The notes under the pieces were generated by a model. It saw nothing but the letters and a program-made list of their open reading frames with translations, was not told the origin of the DNA and did not search any database. From CAYFJO01 sp964343305 (GTDB taxonomy: Bacteria > Planctomycetota > Planctomycetia > Pirellulales > Pirellulaceae), in the NCBI GenBank assembly GCA_964343305.1, contig CAYFJO010000029.1, positions 1 to 48,094 on the forward strand: a stretch of 48,094 bases of DNA, written 5' to 3'. A program made the position numbers and the translations under genes. Below are positions 41,492 to 48,094 of this stretch, piece after piece (positions within the stretch are counted from its first letter, which is position 1; the number at the start of each line of letters is the position of its first letter).

Positions 41492-42451
41492 ATGCGTCTT
41501 GTCATGATGGGCACGGGGCCATTTGCCGTGCCAACGTTCGAATCGTTGTTGGACTCGGATCACGAAGTGGTGGCGTTGGTGACGCGCCCCGTCGAACCGG
41601 CACGTGGTCGCCGCAAAACGCCCGCGAATCCGATGCGCGATGTTGGCCAGGCACGCAACCTTGCCACGATTGTGGCGCCGCACAGCATCAAGGATCCCGA
41701 CGCCATTGCACAATTGAAGTCGTTCGATGCCGATTTGTTTGTCGTTTGCGACTATGGGCAGATCCTGTCGGCCGAAGCGTTGGGACAATCGCGACTGGGC
41801 GGGATTAACCTGCATGGTTCGCTGCTGCCCAAGTATCGCGGCGCGGCTCCGATTAACTGGGCGATCTATCACGGCGAGCAGACGACCGGCGTGACCGTGA
41901 TCCACATGTCGCCAAGGCTCGATGCCGGACCATGCCTGACCGTTCGTCAAATCGACATCGCGCTGGAAGATTCCGCGGTCGAAGTTGAGGACAAACTCTC
42001 GCAACTTGGAGTGGACGCCGTCTTGGAAGCCATCGATAAACTTCGCGACTGGGATGGTGAGACTGTGCTTGGCCAGATTCAGGATCGAAAGTTGGCAACG
42101 AAAGCACCGCGGCTGAGCAAAGCGGATGGCCAGGTGAATTGGACGCGATCCGCCCAACAGATCAAGAATCAAGTTCGTGCGTTCAAGCCGTGGCCAAACA
42201 CGTTCACCGACTTGGTTCGTGAAGGATGCGATCCCAAGCGATTGATCTTGGATCAGGTTTCCGTCGTCAATGACGTGCCCGAACCGCAAGATTCGGGCAC
42301 GGTCGTCCGTTGTGATCCGAACACACTGTGGATTGCGACGGGAGACGGCGTGTTGTCGATCGAACAGCTACAACCGGCCGGAAAACGCGTCATGTCCATC
42401 GCTGATTTCTTGCGCGGGCATCCTGTTCTTGAATCCGATCGTTTTGGATAG
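41492..42451 (+). CDS. fmt: Methionyl-tRNA formyltransferase
   Basis: A 319-residue enzyme that formylates initiator Met-tRNA. The N-terminus MRLVMMGTGPFAVPTFESLL is typical and decides the start at 41492; in-frame upstream codons to 41432 are not family-like. The catalytic signature GGINLHGSLLPKYRGAAPIN contains the Asn and His, and MSPRLDAGP the Asp. The C-terminal OB-like tRNA-binding domain includes VRAFKPWPNTFT. Confidence 0.97.
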   Translation: MRLVMMGTGPFAVPTFESLLDSDHEVVALVTRPVEPARGRRKTPANPMRDVGQARNLATIVAPHSIKDPDAIAQLKSFDADLFVVCDYGQILSAEALGQSRLGGINLHGSLLPKYRGAAPINWAIYHGEQTTGVTVIHMSPRLDAGPCLTVRQIDIALEDSAVEVEDKLSQLGVDAVLEAIDKLRDWDGETVLGQIQDRKLATKAPRLSKADGQVNWTRSAQQIKNQVRAFKPWPNTFTDLVREGCDPKRLILDQVSVVNDVPEPQDSGTVVRCDPNTLWIATGDGVLSIEQLQPAGKRVMSIADFLRGHPVLESDRFG

Positions 42452-42502
42452 GCGCGATCGTGCCCCGTATCAATTTCGTGTGCCGCAACTATACTGGCGT
42501 TC

Positions 42503-43858
42503 ATGCATCCCGCCACAGGCGACCCGCCTTCCTCGCCATCTCAACTCTCTTCACTGCCAAAGCCTTTTACCGACACTGCTTCCAGTGACACGGAGCCACA
42601 TAACGAGCGCCGCAACTTTGTTGTTATGGTGATCTACCAGGTCGTCATGCGGATGGGTTGGATCTTCAAGACGGAAAGCGTCATCATGCCGGCCGTGTTG
42701 GACTTCATGGGCGGCGCGGGTTGGTTGCGTGGTTGCCTGCCGATGTTCAATCGGTTCGGCCAAAGCGTTCCGCCGCTGTTAATGTCCCGCCGCATCAAAG
42801 TCATGCCGCAAAAGTCGCGGGCGGTGGCGATCTGCACAAGCATGATGGCGTTCTCGTTTTTGGCGCTGTCCGTGATCTGGATGAACGTCGCCACGCCGCA
42901 AACTTGGTGGATGCCGATCGTCTTCCTCGCGTTTTACGCCTTCTTCTTCATCAACACGGGAATCAACCAGATCGCGTTCAACACGGTCCAAGGAAAACTG
43001 GTGCGTGTGAATCGCCGTGGACGTTTGTTACTGCTGGCAAGCGTCCTTGGCGGATTGGTTTCGATCGTTGCGGCGTTGTTGCTGTTGCCCATTTGGCTGC
43101 GGCCGACCGATGCCAACTTTGGCATGATCTTCGGATTCGCGGGACTCGCGTTCGCCGGCAGCGCACTGGCGTCGCTGTTCCTGCGAGAACAACCGGACAA
43201 CTTCCAACAGCCACGACATCCGTTCATCGAGCATTTTTCAAACGCTGCCCGTATCATTCGCCAGGACCGAAACTTGCGCCGACTGGCAATTGTCGCCGCG
43301 TTGTTCGGGACATCGATGATGCTTTTTCCACACTATCAGGCGCTCGGACGCATTCGATTGTCGCTGACGATGGATAATCTGATTTGGTACGTCGTATTGC
43401 AAAACGCGGGAACCGCGCTGTTCAGTCTGCCGGCCGGCGGGTTGGCCGATCGGTGTGGGAATCGCTTGGTGCTGCGCATTGCGTTGCTCGCCATCTGCTG
43501 CGCACCCGTTTCGGCCCTCGTGCTGGCGCAATTGGATGCGGTCGGGCCATCGCTCTACTTCATGATCTTCCTGCTCGTCGGCCTGACGCCGGTGACACTC
43601 AAAACACTGATAAACTACACGCTGGAAATCTGTGACTCGGAGGATCATCCGAGATACTTAAGTACGATCAGCCTGTGCGTTGCCCTGCCCGTATTTTGCT
43701 CACCACTTGTCGGTTGGTTCGTCGATTTGTTCAGCTTCGAGGCGGTGTTTATCACGATTACCGTGTTGGTCTTTCTTGGCTGGTTGCTGACGTTTTCGCT
43801 GCAAGAACCGCGACATCATGTAACCGATCTGAATCCGGTCGCGGTTGATAGTGAATAA
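42503..43858 (+). CDS. MFS-type transporter
   Basis: A 451-residue membrane protein with about twelve helices. After a 37-residue polar N-terminus the first helix contains FVVMVIYQVVMRMGWIFKTE. A central loop (REQPDNFQQPRHPFIEHFSN) separates the two six-helix halves; the second half has ALFSLPAGGLADRCGNRLVL, resembling the MFS loop GxLaDRxGrr. Substrate unknown. It starts 51 bases after fmt but need not be related to it. Confidence 0.85.
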   Translation: MHPATGDPPSSPSQLSSLPKPFTDTASSDTEPHNERRNFVVMVIYQVVMRMGWIFKTESVIMPAVLDFMGGAGWLRGCLPMFNRFGQSVPPLLMSRRIKVMPQKSRAVAICTSMMAFSFLALSVIWMNVATPQTWWMPIVFLAFYAFFFINTGINQIAFNTVQGKLVRVNRRGRLLLLASVLGGLVSIVAALLLLPIWLRPTDANFGMIFGFAGLAFAGSALASLFLREQPDNFQQPRHPFIEHFSNAARIIRQDRNLRRLAIVAALFGTSMMLFPHYQALGRIRLSLTMDNLIWYVVLQNAGTALFSLPAGGLADRCGNRLVLRIALLAICCAPVSALVLAQLDAVGPSLYFMIFLLVGLTPVTLKTLINYTLEICDSEDHPRYLSTISLCVALPVFCSPLVGWFVDLFSFEAVFITITVLVFLGWLLTFSLQEPRHHVTDLNPVAVDSE

Positions 43859-44068
43859 CTTCAAGAAGATAAGCGGGGACGCTCGTTCTACGGGGTTTTG
43901 AAAGCCCTCTAGAACAATGAGTGCCCAAGTGCGACGAATCCAATGCGAGCCCGCCGCCGGGTAATTATAATCGACCAATTCACGCCAACCCACACGGCTT
44001 AGAAATCCGAAGTTTTCTTTAGTGTGGAAGTCTCGACACGAAATCCCGCCCTCCCCCGATCGACCATC

Positions 44069-47000
44069 ATGAATCATCGAACAAAAGTCTTTGTTTCCAT
44101 TGTTGCCTTCTGTTTGATTTGCGAAGTTTCGGCACAAACGCCCTTCCCAACCAAGGGCATACTCCCCAAGACGGAAACCGGCGCGCTGCGTTTCCTCAAG
44201 CAACATCCCGAGTACGACGGCCGCGGCGTCATCGTTGCGATCTACGACACGGGCGTCGATCCCGGTGCCGCCGGCCTGCAAACAACCACCGACGGAAAAC
44301 CAAAAGTCGTCGATTTGGTCGACGGCTCCGGCAGCGGCGATGTCGACACGTCCATCGTGCGCAAGGTCAAAGACGGCACGATCGAAGGACTCACCGGCCG
44401 CAAACTCAAAATCCCCGTCACATGGGAAGAGAAGAATGCCAACGCCGAGTACCACGTCGGTATCAAACGAGCGTTCGAGTTGTTCCCCAGTCGTCTCATC
44501 CCGCGCCTCAAACAAAAGCGCCGCGAATCCTGGGACGCCGGCCAGCGAAAACTCGAAACCGCCATCCAACGACAGATCGCCCGGTGGGAATCAAAAAACC
44601 CAAACGCCAAGGGCGACGAAAAGAAGGTTGGCGAAGAACGCCGCATGCGACTCGAGATGCTGCGCGAGGCGCAAAAAAGGTTCGACGACCCCGGACCGCT
44701 TTACGATTGCGTCGTTTACCGCGACGGCAAAACTTGGCGAGCGATCATCGACACGGACGAAGACGGCGATTTGGAAGATGAAAAATCGCTTACAAACTAC
44801 CGCGAGGATCGCGAGTACGGTACGTTTGGCGACGAAGACTTGTTGAACTTCGCCGTCAATATCTATGACGACGGCAACCTGCTCTCGATCGTCACCGACT
44901 GTGGGGCGCACGGCACTCATGTCGCCGGAATCGTCGCCGCGCACTATCCCAACCAACCCGAACTGAACGGCATCGCTCCCGGCGCACAGATTGTGTCTAT
45001 AAAAATTGGCGACAGCCGCCTCGGTTCCAATTCGACCGGCACAGGCCAAACGCGCGGACATATCGCCGTGCTGAAAAACAAGTGCGATTTGGTCAACATG
45101 AGCTACGGCGGTTCGACGACCGATCCCAACCGTGGTCGAAAAATTGATCGCTGGGCCGAAATGGTCAACAAACACCGCGTGATTTGCTGTATCAGCGCGG
45201 GCAACAATGGCCCGGCGCTTTCAACGGTCGGTGCACCCGGTGGCACAACGTCCGCCGTCATCGGAGTCGGTGCCTATGTCTCGCCCGCCATGACGCAAGC
45301 CGAATACGCACTCCGCAAAAAACTGCCGGAGATGCCATACACCTGGTCGTCGCGCGGACCGACGTCCGATGGCGATGTTGGCGTCGACATCTGCGCGCCG
45401 GGTGGCGCGATCGCGCCAGTTCCAACTTGGTATTTGCAACCCAACCAATTGATGAACGGCACATCCATGTCGTCTCCCAACGCCTGTGGCAACATCGCGT
45501 TGATCCTGTCCGGCCTGAAAGCAACCGAGACGCCCTACTCGCCGCACAGTGTCCGCCGAGCGATTGAAAACACAGCGCGGCGGCTTGGCAATAGCGACGC
45601 CTTCGCCCACGGCCACGGCCTGATCCAAACCGACAAAGCGTTTGAGTACGCCACCCAGAATACGATGGCTCGTGGCGAACGATTGCGCTACGAAGCGACG
45701 CTGCCGTCGCTCGACACCGCTCGTGGTGTCTACTTGCGCGAACCGCACGAACTCGACAAAGTGCTTGAAACAAGAATGAAAGTCGAACCGCGATGGCACA
45801 CCGACGCTGACCAACAGGACAAAGTCAGATTTCAATTGCGCGTCGCGCTCGAATCAACGGCCGATTGGATCAAAGCCCCGGAACACTTTTTACTCGTCCA
45901 CGGCGGAAAACAAGTTGGTATCCGAGTCGATCCAACACAACTCGAACCGGGCCTGCACTTCGCCGAAGTCATCGGCTACGACCAGTCCGACCGTGAGCGC
46001 GGCCCCATCTTCCATCTGCCCATCACCGTCATCAAACCATCGTCGACGGATGATAATCCAAACATCTGGCGCAAGAAAGTCAAACTGAAACCCGGTAAGA
46101 TCGATCGTAACTTCATCGCCGTTCCCACCGGAGCAACCTGGGCCGATTTAAAAATCCGCGGCGGCCAAATGGAAGCGTCGCGTTTCGTCTTCATCCACGC
46201 CGTACACACGCTGCCCAGAGTTTCCTTCCGCGGCAGCGAAACCAAATTGGCGATGCGGATCCAGCCGAACAGCGAAACCGTGCGAAGTTTCAAAGTCGAA
46301 GGCGGCCGCACGATGGAACTTTGCCTGGCACAGTTTTGGTCCAGTCTTGGCGATGGCCGGTTCGAATTCGAACTCGAGTTTCACGGTTTGATCCCCACTG
46401 ACACCGACATCCAATGGAACGGCAGCCGACTGTCCAGCCGGGTCGATGTCACCGCAACCCTGCAAAACGAAACCGTTGAACCATCCGCGTCACTCAAAAC
46501 ACTCCGGCAACCTTATCGCCCCACCAAGTCCACGATTCGGCCGTTGTCCGCCGACCGCGATGCACTTCCGGGCGATTGGCAAGTTTACGAATTGATTCTG
46601 CACTACGAATTCGAGTTGGACGCAAAAGCCGAGGTTTCGCCGCGCATCGTGCTCAGCGACCATCTTGAATCCTGGCTTGAATACAGTTCGCACCTGTGGC
46701 AAATCTTCGACACCAACCGGCGCCTCGTCGCCAGCGGCGAAGGCGACCGCAAAGCCAACCTGGAAAAGGGTAAATATGTCGTACGGTTCCACACGCGCCA
46801 CGACAAGGCGAGTGCCTTGGAGAAGCTCAAACAAATGCCGATGCTGTTGGACCGAAAACTGTCCAAGCCGATTTCTATCTCCGCTCATGCCGACCCGGAT
46901 GGCGTGACAAACGGCGGATCGAAACTGACATCGCGTCGTCTCCCACGAGGCGATCGCATCCCTGTGTTCCTCGCCACTCCCGCGTCGCTGCCCAAGTTCG

Positions 47001-47878
47001 CCCGCCCCGGCGATGTACTGATCGGCACGATTTCATACGGCAAGGAAGAGAAGCAACTCGATGGGAGTGAACAACGTCCTGACGGATTTCCCGTCCGAGT
47101 CGTCGTTCCGCCGAATGCCAAGCCTGAGACCCCACCAAAACCGGACGTACCGAAAAGAGAAAACACACTCGCGGACAAATTACGCGACACGCAACTCGCC
47201 CATCTCGCCGAACTTCGAACCAAGCAAAAGAAGAAAGCATTCGACCGACTGGCCAAGAAACTGCTCAAAAAGAAACCTGACGACTTGATGGTACTGGTCG
47301 AGCAGATTCGCTATCTGGACGACAAAGATCGCAAGCCGCATCTTCCCGAGATTGCCAAAGCCTGCGATGCAGTCCTCGAGATAATCGACACCACAAAACT
47401 CGCTGCTCACTACGGTGTGCAACTCGACGCGGACGACACGGAGGCCACCAACGTCCGCAAGGAAATGGACAAACAAAAAGAAGTGTTGATCGACGCGCTT
47501 TATCGCAAAGCCCGAGCATTAGCTTACATGGATTTGCCCGCAAAGTATTCCAAACCCGGCGACCCACCGGCAAAACAATTTCCCGAGTCATTCGAAGAAC
47601 GCAACAAGTTATTCGAAGCCGCCTATACGGAACTAAAGAAATGGACAGACCCCGCCGAGGGCAAGCACGTCCTACTACACATCCGCCGCCAGCGCCGCCA
47701 CAACCGCCAGGCGTCGGCCTTGAAGTCGCTGAACGAACACATCCACGACTCGCCACCAACTCGTCTGCTGTTCAAAAAACGCAGCGACATTTACGACGAA
47801 TTAGGCTGGGACCAATGGCGAGACTACGAACAGAAGTGGATGATATTACGTTTCCCAGGATCATATCCACGATTCTAG
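44069..47878 (+). CDS. Tripeptidyl-peptidase II-like S8 serine protease
   Basis: A 1269-residue exported protein with signal peptide NHRTKVFVSIVAFCLICEVSAQ. The subtilisin triad is Asp60 (IYDTGVDPGA), His281 (CGAHGTHVAG) and Ser466 (NGTSMSSPNACG), with the oxyanion Asn in SAGNNGP. The Asp-His spacing (221) and His-Ser spacing (185) match those I recall for human TPP II (Asp44, His264, Ser449), including the long insert between Asp and His that ordinary subtilisins lack. The C-terminal 750 residues fit the beta and helical arms of TPP II, ending in TPR-like helices. Eukaryotic TPP II is cytosolic; this one should be exported. ATG 44069 was chosen over a GTG 15 codons earlier because it starts the signal peptide. 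Confidence 0.9.
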   Translation: MNHRTKVFVSIVAFCLICEVSAQTPFPTKGILPKTETGALRFLKQHPEYDGRGVIVAIYDTGVDPGAAGLQTTTDGKPKVVDLVDGSGSGDVDTSIVRKVKDGTIEGLTGRKLKIPVTWEEKNANAEYHVGIKRAFELFPSRLIPRLKQKRRESWDAGQRKLETAIQRQIARWESKNPNAKGDEKKVGEERRMRLEMLREAQKRFDDPGPLYDCVVYRDGKTWRAIIDTDEDGDLEDEKSLTNYREDREYGTFGDEDLLNFAVNIYDDGNLLSIVTDCGAHGTHVAGIVAAHYPNQPELNGIAPGAQIVSIKIGDSRLGSNSTGTGQTRGHIAVLKNKCDLVNMSYGGSTTDPNRGRKIDRWAEMVNKHRVICCISAGNNGPALSTVGAPGGTTSAVIGVGAYVSPAMTQAEYALRKKLPEMPYTWSSRGPTSDGDVGVDICAPGGAIAPVPTWYLQPNQLMNGTSMSSPNACGNIALILSGLKATETPYSPHSVRRAIENTARRLGNSDAFAHGHGLIQTDKAFEYATQNTMARGERLRYEATLPSLDTARGVYLREPHELDKVLETRMKVEPRWHTDADQQDKVRFQLRVALESTADWIKAPEHFLLVHGGKQVGIRVDPTQLEPGLHFAEVIGYDQSDRERGPIFHLPITVIKPSSTDDNPNIWRKKVKLKPGKIDRNFIAVPTGATWADLKIRGGQMEASRFVFIHAVHTLPRVSFRGSETKLAMRIQPNSETVRSFKVEGGRTMELCLAQFWSSLGDGRFEFELEFHGLIPTDTDIQWNGSRLSSRVDVTATLQNETVEPSASLKTLRQPYRPTKSTIRPLSADRDALPGDWQVYELILHYEFELDAKAEVSPRIVLSDHLESWLEYSSHLWQIFDTNRRLVASGEGDRKANLEKGKYVVRFHTRHDKASALEKLKQMPMLLDRKLSKPISISAHADPDGVTNGGSKLTSRRLPRGDRIPVFLATPASLPKFARPGDVLIGTISYGKEEKQLDGSEQRPDGFPVRVVVPPNAKPETPPKPDVPKRENTLADKLRDTQLAHLAELRTKQKKKAFDRLAKKLLKKKPDDLMVLVEQIRYLDDKDRKPHLPEIAKACDAVLEIIDTTKLAAHYGVQLDADDTEATNVRKEMDKQKEVLIDALYRKARALAYMDLPAKYSKPGDPPAKQFPESFEERNKLFEAAYTELKKWTDPAEGKHVLLHIRRQRRHNRQASALKSLNEHIHDSPPTRLLFKKRSDIYDELGWDQWRDYEQKWMILRFPGSYPRF

Positions 47879-47968
47879 CGTTTGATCCACAAATCGGTCA
47901 TTTAGGGAAGCCATTGCCCGTTGACCAAAAATGGAACGAGCAAGTAAACTAAAACCAACACGCAACCA

Positions 47969-48043
47969 CGGGGCGTGGCTCAGCCTGGCTAGAGCGCTGC
48001 GTTCGGGACGCAGAGGTCGAAGGTTCAAATCCTTTCGCCCCGA
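47969..48043 (+). tRNA. tRNA-Pro (CGG)
   Basis: All four stems form: acceptor CGGGGCG/CGCCCCG, D-stem GCTC/GAGC, anticodon stem CTGCG/CGCAG with loop TTCGGGA (anticodon CGG at 48004-48006), and T-stem GAAGG/CCTTT with loop TTCAAAT. The discriminator is A and the CCA end is not encoded. Confidence 0.95.
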
Positions 48044-48071
48044 CTTATTGTAACTGATTTATTGTTAAGGG

Positions 48072-48094
48072 ATTAGGTTGAACAGCAACCTAAT
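48072..48094. repeat. Perfect 9-bp hairpin after the tRNA
   Basis: ATTAGGTTG and CAACCTAAT flank AACAG. It lies 28 bases after the tRNA and reaches the window edge, so whether a T-run follows cannot be seen. It may be the tRNA terminator. Confidence 0.6.

Noticed and set aside
1..48094. CRISPR array, insertion sequence or prophage
   Set aside because: No regularly spaced direct repeats, transposase, integrase or phage structural genes were found.

Overview
The window looks like a chromosome segment of a planctomycete, probably near the Pirellulales. The clues are an ECF sigma factor paired with a large membrane Ser/Thr kinase, a surface protein with the ELLEDRCLLAG N-terminal motif, a ThuA gene joined to the remains of a PVC-type dehydrogenase, DUF4159, ExbB/ExbD operons without a classical TonB, and many long palindromes between genes. 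GC content is moderate. Apart from three eroded loci it reads as ordinary chromosome. One tRNA-Pro(CGG) lies at the right end. I saw no CRISPR array, transposase or phage gene.

Layout. Positions 1-12833 (+) hold an envelope operon: a giant TPR/beta-module protein open at the left edge, ExbB, two divergent ExbD proteins, a one-TM linker protein, a DUF4159 membrane protein and an exported TPR protein. Positions 12853-14024 (-) hold ThuA and the internally deleted remnant of a PVC-type dehydrogenase. Positions 14350-16346 (+) hold the most interesting locus. A 42-codon gene with a strong ribosome binding site ends in three exact Cys-Arg-Cys units plus Arg-Trp. It is followed by a DUF692/MNIO enzyme and a probable partner protein. 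This has the layout of a RiPP biosynthetic cassette, and I do not recognise its core sequence from any described family.

Positions 16622-18449 encode two membrane proteins. Positions 18555-18709 look like a structured RNA ending in an intrinsic terminator. Positions 18895-22660 (-) are the kinase and its ECF sigma factor. Divergent to them are two secreted paralogues (22929-27554) that share an unnamed domain of about 340 residues. A frameshifted MerR-like gene follows (27597-28212). Then come a second ECF sigma factor and an anti-sigma factor whose periplasmic end has two CxxCH motifs, a membrane protein, a TctA permease, a PQQ-type propeller protein, a zinc-ribbon membrane protein and a methyltransferase.

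Positions 36184-40617 (-) form a second envelope operon: a VWA protein with a TonB-like SxxxH transmembrane helix, a TPR protein, ExbB, ExbD and ExbD. It is interrupted by a small nucleotidyltransferase pair. Positions 40764-43858 hold peptide deformylase, methionyl-tRNA formyltransferase and an MFS transporter. Positions 44069-47878 encode an exported homologue of tripeptidyl-peptidase II.

The two ExbB/ExbD operons probably feed proton-motive energy to periplasmic TPR, VWA or DUF4159 partners. The RiPP-like cassette is probably cytoplasmic, because the precursor has no signal peptide and no exporter lies nearby. All functional statements are inferred from sequence motifs and gene order; no database search was run.
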